Positions 1 to 12,610 of a stretch of 64,000 nt of DNA are shown in pieces. The DNA comes from Cryptomeria japonica (taxonomy: Eukaryota; Streptophyta; Pinopsida; Cupressales; Cupressaceae): positions 692,054,083-692,118,082 of the forward strand of contig NC_081412.1 in assembly GCF_030272615.1 (NCBI RefSeq), written 5' to 3'. Position 1 is the first letter of the stretch; the number at the start of each line of letters is the position of its first letter. A program made the translations under genes and the position numbers. A model generated the notes under the pieces. That model was given only the letters and a program-made list of their open reading frames with translations. It did not search any database and was not told the origin of the DNA.

Positions 1-1046
1 TCAATAATCCACTCATTGGAATTATCAAACTGAGAGACAAGAGCCTTCTTGTTTGACACATCTTCCTTGGCAGCAAAAAACACAATATCTTCATTTTCTT
101 CATCTTTTGATTCTTCATCTATGACACCTTCATCAACTGCCACAAAACAGTTTCTCCGATTTCCTCCTTTGAATTTCTTGAACCTTTCTAGTTTGTCCTT
201 GTTGTCGCCATTAGGATAGTTTATAGCAATATTTCCTATCCAGTTACAAGAAAAGCATTTCAAAGGGAGCTTACCTTTGTATTTGCTGGTTCCCTTAGGA
301 AGTTTCCTGGCAAGAAGAGCTTCAAATGCCATCAAAATCTCCTCATCATCCATTTCTCTGCTATGTCTTAGTTCACCACTAGTGCTAGCTTCTTTTCCTT
401 TTCTGGATGGTACAACAGAAGCTTTAAAAGCTGATTCAGTCTTTTGAACACTGCCATCAAAACTATTTACCTCATAGGCTATCAACTTTGCAATAATGGA
501 GTCTAGGGATACCTTAGTCTTGTCTATTGATCTCAGCTCCTGAATAGCAGTAACTCTTATTGCATAGACTGGTAGTAAGGATCTCAGGACTTTGCTTACC
601 ACTATGGAATCTTCTATTTTACCACCTGCACTCTTGATATATCCAACAATGGTTTTGATTCTTATTCCATACTGTTGAATGGTCTCACCTTCAACCATCC
701 ACATGTCTTCAAACTTCCCTCTAAGGCTTTCTTCCTTAGCTTGTTTTACATGCTCATCACCGCCATAGATATTTTCAAGAGTATCCTATACCTCTTTGGG
801 ATTTACCTTATATTGGACATCAATAAACTCAATGTTAGATAAACTACTAATTAGGACTTCCATGACTTGCCCATTCTCTTGCATCTCTCTCTTTTGGTCA
901 TCAGTGAGAGTACCGGTAGGAGCAACATAGGCATTCTCAACATAGCTCCAGTGTTGAGCACCCATGCTTCTGATGTATATCTTCATTCTGTCTTTCCATA
1001 TACTGAAATTTTCTCTGTTAAACTTTCGACCTTCCCTCTTCATCAT
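1..1046 (-). pseudogene. gag: copia gag and start of protease, broken
   Basis: The gag protein packages element RNA into virus-like particles. The open part (1046-786, 86 codons) is the N-terminal copia gag region, with a tryptophan-rich start (FSIWKDRMKIYI) followed by the usual helical segment. Downstream the trace continues through stops to about 270-220. There a zinc knuckle reads CFSCNWIGNIAINYP, so its histidine has become Asn and its last cysteine Tyr, and it could not bind zinc as a normal CCHC knuckle. At the window edge the sequence reaches EWIID, the start of the aspartic protease active site. Further pol domains lie outside the window. The lost zinc ligands and stops mark an inactive copy. 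Confidence 0.8.
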
Positions 1047-1117
1047 TAGACTGGGATCTTTACCTCAAGCGGTTAAGCTTATAACACAAAGGACCTAGAG
1101 GATGATTTGATACCAAT

Positions 1118-2571
1118 TGATAACTCAATGATGAATGAATAGTACCAAACTGGTACTGAGAAGGGGGCTAAATCAGTACAGACAAAAACACAATGTTAAA
1201 CCGGTTTGTCAGCAGACACTGTGCATTAACAGATAAATAGTAACATTAGTATTTAAACAGAGTACAACTAGCAAAACCCAGAATAACTGAGACAAGCATA
1301 AACTAGTTAACACTTATCTTCTCATACAATCTAACAATTCATTTCCATTTCACCCTAATGCATGAACATGTAATCTACCATCAAAGATATACATATAAAC
1401 AACTAGATCAACATGATTCACTGCTTGACAGAAAACAACATAGCATCACATGAAGAAGACATCACATATGACACACATATTTTTCACGTGGAAACCCAAC
1501 TAGGAAAAACCACGGTGGGAATGAACACCCACAAGCTTGTTTTTGAACTCTTTAGAAGTTTGCTCTGTTAGGAGCCTTGTCTGGTTAAAGACTGATACAA
1601 TAGGTTCTGTTAGGAACTAATCCTGTTAGGGATCACCCAGTTAAGGGATGGCTAGAATACCTGATTAAGGGTTAAACCCTGTTAAAGGTTACCTTGTTAG
1701 AGGATTTCAAGAACTCAATGGTTTTGAGTCACCCTGTTAAAGGATTTACAGCAAGTCGGTTAAAGCTACCTTGTTAAGGGATTTCCCAATTGTTGAGGTG
1801 GTTAGAGATCAACAGGTATTACAATGATCTGGTAACAACACTCAATGCTAATGCAGAGCTACTTTATCTCCTCTTCACCTTCTGCACTTACACTCTATAG
1901 GTATCACTTCTCTCCTCTGGTCTGGCATCTCTTCTCTTGGACACACACACACAACTTTTGCCAACAACCTCAGAAAGAATCACAACGTTGACCTTATAGG
2001 AAAAAAGATAGGTCAGTAGCATAAACCCTAAACCCTAAACCTGTTAGGTTAAGGAATTCAAACGGTTCAATCCTGACCGTTGAGCACACCGCATTAAATG
2101 CAACAGTCTTGATCCAATCTCAAGAAATTCTCCATCATTCGTTTTCCACCGATTTCATGGCGGTTGATAACCCATCACACATTATCACTGTTTATAGACT
2201 TCACACATTCCTGAGGTAGATAGGAACAATCTCCTTCATGCAAGATCCTTCACGCACACTTACATGGCAACACGATCTGTTCTTCATTACCATTCTAACT
2301 CATTACACAAAGTCATCAGTTGAGCCACATAGGCTTGAAGCACTTCAACCGAAAACCCTGAAGTTGAGACTACCAATCGGTAGTCATACAACGCTTCCAT
2401 GTGCCGGTTCCCATAACCATATGTCGATTCACCTTGATTGAACACACCGCTTCACTTTGGCACAAATGTTGGTTCACAATATTATACCGATTCTCTTCTC
2501 TTCATCATATTGACATCAATGACAACACACAATGTCATTATGTCCTCATATCGGTTTACATAATGCCAATA
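1118..2571 (-). repeat. 5' LTR of element Z (about 1,454 bp)
   Basis: In element sense the LTR starts TATTGGCATTATG (expected TGTTGG) at 2571 and ends GAGTTATCA at 1118, directly before the PBS. It begins with the same TTGGCATT...GTCATTGATG pattern as the LTRs of elements C and E. At about 1488-1522 it carries the core motif shared by every LTR in the stack (GTGGG, 7-8 nt, CCCAC, then CGTGGTTTTTCC and GGTTTCCACG). A run of short CTGTTAGG / CTGTTAAAG repeats occupies 1560-1800 and resembles the matching part of element F's LTR. The 5' boundary is set by homology only. Confidence 0.75.
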
Positions 2572-4601
2572 GTGTAGACTTGGATGATCTTCATTTAGGA
2601 GATGGTTATCATGATTCTATGAAGAGCTCAGTATCACAGTTCAGTGGGAGCTTGTGGTAGTGATGTGTATTCACCATTGGATGATTAATGATGATCTTAG
2701 CATGTAGATGTTTGGAGGATACCTTAGATCCCGTTGCTATAGAAGGGTCTTTCATGTTTGTGGGTACACTTATAAAAGATGGTGATCTTCATGATATTTA
2801 AGGATGTGGACATTTTGGAGTACTCATGGAGTTCATTGGTTGAGGTGTGGTTTATGCTTTCATTTGACATGTTATCCTTGCTTGACAGGATGGTTGATAT
2901 TATGTCATGGTATACTCTTGATGGCTAGATTAGAGTTTTGGCATGTTATCTCCTTGGAGGAGATGGTTAGATCATATTGTCATGTTTATGTTCTTGATTT
3001 TGTGGTTGGAGCTTTGGCATTGATCTTGGTAGTTCTCTTTATATTGAGTACATGATCATTTGCTTGATTACTTCATGGTGATACTATGTTGCATTTGGAG
3101 TTTGGCATGGATTGATTGGTTACATGTACTCATGAATACATGGAGAAATAGGTGATGCTAGTACTCTCTAGTGATTGAAGACACGTGTTGAAATGGTTGA
3201 TGGTTTCAACAGGAAGACCAAGGAGCATTCACCTGGTATGGACTTGAGAGGAGGTTTCTCTTAGTTTGAGTCATGATGACTTGGATAGCTTGATGAGGAT
3301 TCTCATTCACCACTCTTGGTCTACTCGGCAGTTTACTACTTGAGAGGTATTGCCCATTATTCCTTTCAAGTGCCTTAAGTATGTTTATGCTTATCTTTCA
3401 TAATATGGATCTTGAGCTATGGATAAATGGTTAGTTCCAGAGGATTAAATTTGAGAGATGTTTGACATTGGTTATCTCCTTTTGCATTTGAGTTATTATT
3501 ATGATGAAATTCATTGATATTGAGTTGGGAGATGGTTTATTGAGCATATTCCCTTGGGATTGGGAATGATATTGGTTTGATCTTCTTGGTTATGACAAGC
3601 TTAAATCCATGTTGATTGCATGATATATATGTTTGTTTGTTCCAAGGGACTGAACTGGTTTGGGTGTTTTTATGATATTCTCATTTGGGGTTTTATGGAG
3701 GAGTTCATACTTGACATAGTACTTCCATTTAAAGGTGTATGTAGAAGTACATGATACAGGTTTTGATTTACATTGTTTCTCTCTTTGGTCTTGGTTATCT
3801 TCCTGGATGTTTGGTTTCACATTACATTGATTTGAGGTTGTTTGGAGCTATGTGTTCACTATATTTGTGTTCATGTGTTGTCACATGGGAGATGACATGG
3901 AGGTTCCCTTATATCTTTCTTTTGTTGGTTGTGGAGAACACGGGAGAGTTATGGAGACTTGTGGTGAGATTTTAACTTGTAGGTTATTGGTTTATAGGTT
4001 ATTCATATTGATGTGGATTTTCCTTGATACTACATGGTTATGGTTACACTTCTATGAGATGTTATTAGTGCATTCATTTTAGATTTGACATTACCTATGC
4101 AGTGGGAGTTTCTAGGTGGACATATGTGACAAGTATTGCACTTTGAGCTTATGGTTGCATCTTATGGGTTGTATATGTTGATGATGTGAGATTCACTTGA
4201 TATTTATACCTTGGAGGTATGGATAGTTGGATTTCTTAGCACTTGTTGTGGGTTCTATTTCAGCTATGGTTATTGGTTCTTGGTAGCTATCAATGATTAT
4301 TACCTTTGGATTGAGTGTTTGTGTTTGGATATTAATTGAGAGATGAATTATCATTTATTACAATAGATTGTGTGGCTTTCTCTTTGGATGACCTTTTCTA
4401 TTTCCACTAGAACTAGCATGGTGGAGGGTGAGAGAATTCATGTATGAGATGGCAGTCACTTTGTTTCTTGTTGTAGGTATCTTGATGGAGCACATGGAGC
4501 ACTTTGATTCCATGATGGTATATGTGCTAGAGGGATTGTTTCCTTGTTTGTGTTGTGGTTACTTATTTCCCCTTGTGCAATGTATACATCAAGTGGGAGA
4601 A
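2572..4601. other. Unrecognised T/G-rich sequence, perhaps the inside of a LARD-type element
   Basis: Two kilobases with no long ORF and no motif I can assign. On the plus strand it is T/G-rich, with many short open stretches rich in Val, Leu, Phe and Trp. It abuts element Z on the left and a probable LTR on the right, and it ends in AAGTGGGAGA immediately before that LTR, which looks like a polypurine tract. It may therefore be the internal region of a non-coding LTR element (LARD) cut by Z. I looked for RT and integrase motifs and found none. Confidence 0.35.
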
Positions 4602-5341
4602 TGTTGGGAAAATAGGTGTTGTACATCTTTCATAATAATGTTTATAATTGTAATATTTATTTATTATGTGAGTTTCCCATGGACATGTAATGTAATATTT
4701 ATTTAATTGATGGTGCACATGGACATGTAACATGTAGAGATTCCTTGGGAATATTCTTGGGACCACTTGATGAGTTGTATTGTAACATTGGGATATATTA
4801 TATTGTATTTATCTAATATTGGGGAAATTAATTTAATAAAATACCCAATATTAGATGCAGGGTCAATGGGTTAGTTAGCCCATGATGGTATTTGCACATG
4901 GTTTTGATGTAATACCACTCAAGGTGTCTTTGTGGGAGCTTGTGTCTATAAAAGCAACCACAAGGATAGTTGTTTGGGTTAGCTAGTGAGCTAGTTAGCC
5001 AGATTTAGCATTTGTGGAGGTTGGGAGCATGGCATGGGATGTGTGGTTACACGCTTGTTCACATGTAGTTCTTGTTGATGGATAGGGTTTCTAAGGATTT
5101 CATGGATGTATTATAATTTTGCATTATTAAATAATACATGGATGATGGATGCTTTTGGAGTTTAGGTTTTTACCTCGTGAGGGTTTTTCAGGGTATATCA
5201 TGTATCATTTTGTATGCGTGTGTTGTCTATTCTTTGAATGTGGATTCTATGTGATTATTTTGTTGAAATATCAATTGGGTTATGTGGAAATTGTCATAAA
5301 GTTGGTTGCAAGTTTCCTTACAATAAATAACATGCATAACA
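4602..5341 (+). repeat. Probable 3' or solo LTR of a copia-type element
   Basis: The block starts TGTTGGGAAAATAGG after a purine tract (AAGTGGGAGA) and ends CATAACA, giving TG...CA ends over 740 bp. It holds a good TATA box (TATAAAAG at about 4948). A later segment (CTCGTGAGGGTTTTTC, about 5172) resembles the conserved core seen in other plant copia LTRs. No second copy lies in the window and no target-site duplication could be assigned, so the ends are provisional. Confidence 0.5.
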
Positions 5342-8309
5342 TTTGGTCTTGAATCAGTCGAGTACAAAGATATTCACTTTGAATTGAATTTCGCACCAAA
5401 TATTAATGCCTGTCATTCACATCCACTTCACCTAAATTCACTCACATTCCATATCACAACTCATACAACTGCACATCTATATATACAAGATCATTCATTA
5501 AAATCCTCAACTAGGTTAGCCACAAACAAAATATACAATATTATATAAATTAGGCCACCCAAACCAATAATACCAAATGTGGTCCACTCTATGAGATAGG
5601 GGGGCCAAACACATCATAAAACATCCTTTTAAAATGGTTCCATTGAACCACACACATTAACACATCCTCTAAAGTCGACATCAAATGAAATGTGTAGATA
5701 AACAATAAGGCACGTTAATCAGTCAGCCCATAAACATCCTCTAATGTAAAATACACATTGTGGATCTACACATGCCACAGTGAGATCCGTATCAACATCC
5801 AAACTCAACCTCCAATGCATACACAAACTAAAAGAGCATGATACATGACCTTTATCAACCAAAGAACAAACTGATAGACAACATTGAACACAAAACAATA
5901 TAACTTCACTTGCCAATCAAACTAGCACTAGAAAACTAAACTAGAACACTACACAAACCAACTGAATATGTCCTCCAAGCTACAACACTTGAATCCACAT
6001 ATCAAAGAACCACCAATCATTCTCTAGACCAATTTTGACAGACAATGTTATTGTAAAAAATAGCAACAACCAACTCTACCATATGAGCACCAGAGGACTT
6101 TAAAATATAATCTAGTGCAACATACATAGATCATAAACATTATATCCAAACCTACAATCCATAATCCTCACAAACTAGAGGAATGCAAAAAAAATTTTCA
6201 TTGGGAAATTAAATACTATTTCCTACATATAAATACTATTTCCTGCATATTGAAACTTCAACTACACCAACCAACGAGAAATACCTGGACATCACCACTA
6301 GGCCACTCACCATATTCAAACACTCAGTTCTGGACCATATACAACACATAGTGACATCAATGACAACACCAAATAGGTTGACATCAATGATAACACAACT
6401 CAACAACTCAATTTTATAGCAAAGATGTGTGTAAAAAAGTTTTGAGGCAAATGAGAAATATACATCACACTTTTCTAAGAAAGGTCTAGGTTTCCAACCT
6501 CCTCCTTTGTCAACATCCCCTCCCCCCACTATCTAGTGCATCTATGTCTTCTTCTCCTAATTTTTCATCATAACAAGGGAGTATTTTGTATGAGCTTCTT
6601 AAGGCCGAATTGACTACTCTCTCTTTAAAAAATCAAAGAAATAATTATAAATAAATATAACACAATCCATATTTTTGCAAGTATCATCAAATCCATGGCC
6701 ATTCCACCAATGCATGTCATCACTTGGAGAATAAAATCCAACAACTTATTGTAAATTGTATAATTCAAAAACTAGATGACAATGAGTTGGACTCTCATCT
6801 TATTCCTTCTACATAATATTTAAGTTCCTATTATGTTGCTCCTCACTATGTCTCATTGTTATCTTACCTATTGGGGTCTCATTCTCATTCATGGCGGTAC
6901 AATTTTAGGTACAATCATGCTCAATGAGAAACATAATAGTTTATTTATTCATGTCTCCATGCTTGGGAGCAAGAATAGTTTTTCAATCATTTCCTCTTTC
7001 TAACTTGGATTCACTTTTCTTTTGTTGAGTTGCATTTTTCATAACTTGATTTCCTTTCTTGCATAAAATTATCCTTCATGCACGTGCATTTGGGTTCCTT
7101 TATTAGGACCTACTCTTTCTTGAAATGATACATCTTTTATGAATGATCTTATTTTCATAATCCAAGGCAGTGCCAAATCTCTCATGCGAATCATTCTATT
7201 TTTCTCATTGTGTAGAAAAAGTGTGTTATCATGGGTTGTACATGACACCTCGTGCATAATGTATTTCTATGTAGTTATGCTTTACTTTTTGCTTATAAAT
7301 TATGGTGTTTTGTGTTTTATCTACTAATGTACTGGTGTAAAAGTTGGGCATTACATATGAACATTAACCATTTTGCGATGAAAATGTCATAATTTTGAAA
7401 AATTTAATAGAGCTAACATATTTTTAAAATTAAAATGTAAGATAAATTTTCCAACTCCTAAATATTTCATAACAAACTATAATTTATTTTCAATAAGTAA
7501 CATATAATTAACATATTAAATGTTCAATTACAACAAATTAATCACCAATCTACTGGAAATATACATGACAATTAAATGTATTGTAATAAATCTAAGATTC
7601 CTAATAGAGGTATCAAAATTTTGAGTTCATTTCCTCGATGATTATTTTTGTACATAGATAATTTTCTTTAATCTACAACCCAAATCCCCCTTTCCTTTAA
7701 CCATGAAGTTCCCTAGTTGAGAAATATAGATTGTCTTCATTGTCTCCATCTAAGAACACTATCCTATGACCAATCTCTTCCATTCAAATATCAAAAGTAC
7801 TGACAATAAATTAAAAAAAAAAAATCTAATTGAAATTTATCTAGTAGTTAAGAACAATATCACATTGAAATTTATTCTTTTTAACCTTGGAATTCTCTTT
7901 AGCCATCAAGTACGTTGTATTTTGTATTTGATGTTTTGAGTTGAACTTCATTAATAATCCACATTTACAAGTAAAGAGATTCAATTAACTTTTCAATATT
8001 ATGTGTCGTGTTCTTGTCCAAAGCCACCATTTTTTCATCCATAGCCTTCTTACAAGACTATTCTCTTTCAATTTAAATACCCTTTTCATAGTTCTAGTAT
8101 TATCATCACTAACATGTTATACAAAGAGATAAAAAACATCATGTTAGTTTTACCTTTCTTATGGTCTTATTATTGTAGCTTGTTAACATACCATGTCCTT
8201 GTTTGTCTAGACTTAAAAACCCCTTTCAATTTTCACACTTTTTAAAAAACTTAATTTGATTTTTATTGTGTTTTATTTGATTTAAAATGTAAGTTTTAAA
8301 AACTTTCTA
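5342..8309. other. No recognisable gene or element
   Basis: Nearly 3 kb of AT-rich sequence. The first kilobase is rich in CA/AAC words on the plus strand. Short ORFs of 60-97 codons occur on both strands, but none has a recognisable motif, conserved partner or typical coding bias. A poly-A/AT-rich stretch lies at 7380-7560 and 7810-7830. This is probably old, eroded transposon sequence. Confidence 0.5.
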
Positions 8310-10370
8310 GGAGATTGTAGGAATTGAGGTTTGGGAAGTAGTGGAGGAATCTTGAAGTAGGGCGAGTGTGGAAAAGGAGCTTAACTACACACTCACTACC
8401 CTTATTCCTAAGGTGGAGCACCCCGCTAATTTTAGTGAATTTTGACCAATTTCTTTATGCAACACCATTTACAAATTCATTACTAAAGTGATTTCAAATA
8501 GATTAAAACCTATTTTAAGCCTTATTATCTTAGAAGAACAGAGTGGCTTTGTTCTGGGCAGGTCGATTGTGGAAGGGATAATCATTGCGCATGAGGCAAT
8601 TCACACAGTTCACCAAGTGAAGGTAGATAGAATGATGATTAAATTGGATAGTAGAAAAGTTTATGACATGGTGGATAGGGAATTTCTTATCCAGGTATTG
8701 CAGAGGTTTGGGTTCTCCTAAGAATGGGCTAGTTGGATAAGGGCATGCATAGGGGGAGTGTGGACTTCTATTTTGGTCAATGGTAGCCCTCAAGGCTTTT
8801 TTCAAACCACATGGGGACTTAGACAAGGGGACCCATTATCACCTTTCCTATTCATTATTCTAGCAGAAGTGCTGGGAAGATTAATTCAATCACAACAACA
8901 GCGAGGGAGATGGAAAGTATCAAAATTGTAGAAGGGATGGACCCAGTGACTCATCAACAATTTGTAGATGATACCCTACTTTGTTGACAGTCCTCACTTC
9001 AAGAGGCCCGAGTGATGAGAAATACATTAGATGTTTTCTGTAGAGCAAGTGGCCAGCAAGTTAATTGGTCCAAATCGGAAGCTATTTTCTTTAATACAAA
9101 GATAGACAGACAACAAGTAATCTCAAATATCTTAGGGGTCAGAATGGGGAACCTTCTGGGAAAGTTTCTTGGTACCCCCCTGTTGGGCGGTAGGAACAAC
9201 CCGAGCCTATGGAATAACCTCATTGATGCTTGCGTAAACCACTTGGAAGGTTGGAAGAGCAAATGGCTTTTGTTATCTGGGCAGATCATGCTACTTAAAG
9301 CGGTCCTTTCTTCTCTTCCCATATTCTCCATGACAGTCCTCAAGATTTCGGAGAAAGTGATAAATTTTATTAAGAGGGGAATGAGAAAATTTTTGTGGAA
9401 TGGCAAAGAGGTAAATGACAAAATTCCTTTGGTTGCGTGGGACAAAGTCTGTCAAGACAAATAGGTAGGGGGAGTAGGACTGAGGAATTGGAAACTTTTA
9501 AATGAAGCTATGGGGGCAAAAGTGATTTGGCAGATCTATGCTAAGCCAAACTAGAAATGGGTACAAATTCTAAAGCATAAGTATCTAGACCAGATGAGCA
9601 GGGAACGAATATTCACAAGTTCAGTTTTACCAAAAGGTTCATCCATTTGGAATTTTATTACCACATGCAAACATGTTATCACTGAACATCTCACCTAGGA
9701 AATAGGTAATGGGACAATGGCCAATTTCTGGACAGATTCATGGGAAGGGAGACTAGCTCTTTCAGATAGGCAAGACATTGAGAATATTAAACAGATGACT
9801 AAAATTCAATGGGGAGAGAAGGTAGGAGATTTTCTCTTGAAAAGGAGAATCCAAGGGGTTGATGTGTGAAAATGGAAAGAGGTAGAAAATCTCCCATTAT
9901 CAGCAAATTAGAAGGAGATTCTAAAGAGAATCTTGCAGGAGTATACCCCTATGTTGTCTGTAAAGGAGGACACTATGAGATGGTGTGGCTCAAAATCGGG
10001 ACAGTATTTGGTAAAGATTGGTTACAACATCCTTGTCAAAATCGAGGAAAAAAAGGAGGGGCCCCTAAAGCTAATGTGGAGTTCCCCAATTCTTCCAAAA
10101 GCAGGAGTTTTTACCTAGCTTGCTCTGAAAAAGTGCATCCTAACAGGAGAAAGATTGTGTAGACTAGGGTTCTTGGGCCCTTTCAGATGTGCAATGTGTA
10201 AGAAGGCAGATGAATCCCTGGATCACTTGCTCTTACAATGTGAGGAAGCACAAATGGTATGGAACTTCCTGTTAGGGAAGTTAGGCTAGCAAACTCCTCT
10301 ACCTAATATAGTCATTGAACTTTTCTCTAGCTAGAATATACTAAGTCACAGATCAGTCTTTTCCAGTGTA
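8310..10370 (+). pseudogene. LINE ORF2: reverse transcriptase and zinc-binding region, broken
   Basis: The RT copies element RNA at the nicked target. Visible blocks are LIPKVEHPANF with an in-frame TGA then PISLCNTIYKFITK (about 8404-8487), QSGFVLGRSI (8540s), the palm Asp in KLDSRKVYDMVDREF (about 8640-8684), GLRQGDPLSPFLFII (about 8817-8860) and the catalytic FVDD box at 8961-8972. A frameshift separates GDPLSPF from FVDD. Then follow a typical connection segment (VNWSKSEAIFFN, KFLGTPLLGGRNN, 9012-9464) and, after more stops, a zf-RVT-like region at about 10115-10290 with CAMCKKADESLDHLLLQC. One stop there replaces the Trp expected before LALKKC. The copy is clearly inactive. Confidence 0.88.
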
Positions 10371-10376
10371 TGGTTA

Positions 10377-11117
10377 GTGGTGCCATCTCTTGTAGTATGG
10401 GAGATTTGGAAGGAAAGGAACAGAAGGATATTCCAAGAGAAAGAGGAATCGTCAGAGAGTTTGTTATCAAGAGTTGAAAGGGCAATAATAGAATCAGTGT
10501 CAATGGCAGCTAGAAATCATAATCTAGCAAAACATCCCTATACTAGTGAAGACATTTCTATCCAAGCAAACTGGCCACTTGTGAATTGCCAACCCGTTAA
10601 TGGGGCCCAGAGGGTTAATCCCCTTTTAGAATCAGCAAAAGAAGAGGTCAAATGGGAACCACCAACTAAGGAGTGGATTAAAATAAACTTTGATGGGGCT
10701 TTTAGGGGAAACTTGGGAATCTCAGGAGTGGGAGTAGTCGCAAGAAATGATAAAGGGGTTATCCTATTCAAGGGGGCTCGACGACTACAAAATGGGACAA
10801 ATAACGAAGCTGAAGCATAGGCAGCACTAATAGCCACAAAATTGGCCATAAACATGAAAGTATCAAAATTGCACCTGGAAGGGGATTCCCAAGTGGTTAT
10901 CAATGCAATAATGAAGGGTAACACCCCATCATGGAAATTCTCTCATTGGGTGGAGATAATACGAGAAAAAATCAATTCCTTTGAGGATTTTCGGGTCTCC
11001 CATGTCAGGCGAGGTGCCAATGCAGTGGCAGACCTCCTCTCCAATATTGGATGTGACATGACATGCCAAATGACCAAGTGGTGGAAGGGAAATGGTAGAG
11101 TGTGGAAGTGGAATTAA
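10377..11117 (+). pseudogene. LINE RNase H domain (RVT_3 type), one stop
   Basis: This C-terminal RNase H would remove the RNA strand during second-strand synthesis. It starts with the usual linker (VVWEIWKERNRRIFQE). The catalytic series then follows: INFDGAF (Asp, about 10684-10704), VVARNDKGVIL, NNEAEA (Glu, about 10800), LEGDSQVVINAI (Asp, about 10876) and HVRRGANAVADLLSN (last Asp, about 11000-11045). All four acidic positions are still present. A single TAG at 10818-10820, within NNEAEA-W/AAL, splits the domain. The frame is the same as the RT part from 8961 onward, so it belongs to the same element. Confidence 0.88.
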
Positions 11118-11584
11118 TGCAGTCCGAGAAGCACAAAAACTAGTAAGCACGCAAGACAGCTCATAAGGATGAGTACTCACTATCACAGGCATCGTAATTA
11201 ATGTAGTAGTTCAAAAGCACAGAGTATTTGTTTGAGACAATGGCGGTGGGCAGTAAATCTGCCATGAAATCTCTTTCCATTAATATCACAGATTATGCAT
11301 TTATGTCTCATCGCAAACGACGGTGGATTTATAACTATTTTTGATTTATGAGCAATGTATTAGTAAAAAACCGGATTAATGAAGGTTTGTTGTGTCTTTG
11401 CAGTTTAGTTTTTTGGAATTAACAAGGTTTGAGCAGGTTCAATGGAGGATAACTTCACTCTCAAAATAGAGAAGAAACTGGTCCCTTTTCTGGGAACGGT
11501 GTCAGACAAACGAATGCAAGGCCTTTTTAAATACAAGGAAGATAAGTAAATCCACTTATAACAACAAAAGTTGTATTGGCCAAT

Positions 11585-11755
11585 CATGATACAAAAAATA
11601 ATTTTTATAATATGTAAACTTAAAAATTGCACAAGTAACTTTAGAAAATAAAAATATTTTTAAAAACAAAAATAAAACCTTGTTTGTAATTGGTTCAAAT
11701 TAAAATTTTTAATAACTAGTTAACTATAAAAAAAGAAAAACTCATTACAATAGTA
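11585..11755 (+). repeat. Dispersed direct repeat, copy 1
   Basis: This segment (CCAATCATGATAC..., TTAAAAATTGCACAA, CTTGTTTGTAATTGGTTC, TTTTTAATAACTAGTTA, AAAAACTCAT) recurs in the same order and orientation at about 13318-13490. The copies have diverged with small indels. They are 1.74 kb apart and could be terminal repeats of an old non-coding element or a local duplication. Confidence 0.6.
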
Positions 11756-12149
11756 TTTGCCTAACAACAAGTACTAATAAAATATAAGATTAGATTATGC
11801 TTAATGTAAGATAATACAAAATAATAATATTTAAAAAAATAATACAATGAATATCTAAAATATAATATAATGAATATTAATACAATCATATATAAATCAA
11901 AATTGTTCTCACTTTCCTCTCGTTGGCTATAACAAATATTTAAATTTTCTTTACTACTATTTAGGTATAATTTATGATGTGTTCACAAATCACATTCTCA
12001 AATAAATATTAAATTTTAGAAGAGTTATAGTATTCTTAATTGAAAAAAAATAATTAAATTAATTTTATATAATTAATTGAATGATTATTTTAATTAATCT
12101 CTTCTATTTGCTAATTGTTTGAAAAAGTTAGATTTATAGCTTAGTGTTA

Positions 12150-12610
12150 GAGTTTAATTAGGAGTAGGGTTCAATTAGGGTTAGGACAATGATTCAATTA
12201 GTGTTTAATTAAAGTTATAAAATAATTTTTTGAGTTAGGGTTAAATTATGGTTATAGTTCAAACATGGTTAGGGTAAGGATTTAATTAGTGCAAGGGTAA
12301 GGTAAAGTTAAAAAATGGAGTTAGGGTTAAGGATCAATTAGACTTATATGTAAAAAAATTCATTTAGTGCTAGGGTTAAATTATTGTTAGGATTCAAAGA
12401 GGTATTGGAATTAGAGACATGAATTTTATTAGAGTTAAAATAGGGTTAGGGTAAGTGTTAAGATTAGTGCTCAACTTAGGTTAGGGATTATTATGTGTTA
12501 AAATTAGGATTTAATTAATTTATAATTAACATTCAATTAATATTATACTTAGGCTCAAATACGATTACAACTTATTTAGGGTTAGGATTCAATTAAAGTT
12601 ACATTACAAA
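12150..12610. repeat. Field of degenerate GGGTTAGG / TTTAATTAGGG words
   Basis: About 15 words of the type AGGGTTAGG, AGGGTTAAG, TAGGGTTCAATTAG and GGTTAGGGTAAGG occur on the plus strand over some 460 bp, spaced by AT-rich filler. They resemble the plant telomere unit TTTAGGG, but there is no uninterrupted array of even three perfect units. The field may be a very eroded interstitial telomere-like or satellite sequence. Confidence 0.45.

Larger units (their letters stand above)
1..2571 (-). mobile_element. Ty1/copia LTR retrotransposon, 5' part only (element Z)
   Basis: This is a minus-strand copia element whose 5' LTR, primer-binding site, gag and start of protease lie in the window; the rest runs off the left edge. 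The gag ORF begins at 1046 and the coding trace continues to position 1, where it ends at the Trp-Ile-Ile-Asp start of the protease motif. Just 3' of the LTR (in element sense) is ATTGGTATCAAATC, a mutated initiator-Met PBS. The second LTR and the target-site duplication cannot be seen. The right flank after the LTR is GTGTA, which should recur at the unseen other end. Confidence 0.85.
8310..11117 (+). mobile_element. L1-type plant LINE, 5'-truncated and decayed
   Basis: The region carries, in order, a non-LTR reverse transcriptase, the Cys-rich RT-associated zinc region and a C-terminal RNase H, which is the order seen in plant L1/RTL-type LINEs. The N-terminal endonuclease is absent, as expected from 5' truncation during target-primed reverse transcription. 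From about 8961 to 11117 everything lies in one frame, interrupted by several stops. Upstream of that the RT is in another frame. A 3' tail and target-site duplication could not be fixed; 11118-11400 is probably 3' UTR. Confidence 0.88.

Noticed and set aside
4160-4195. VVYVDDVRF reading on the plus strand, resembling a copia RT YVDD box
   Set aside because: No flanking RT motif in any frame and a stop two codons later; chance match in T/G-rich sequence.
8999-9445. 148-codon minus-strand ORF opposite the LINE
   Set aside because: The plus strand has clear RT-connection motifs in the same place; the antisense frame has none.
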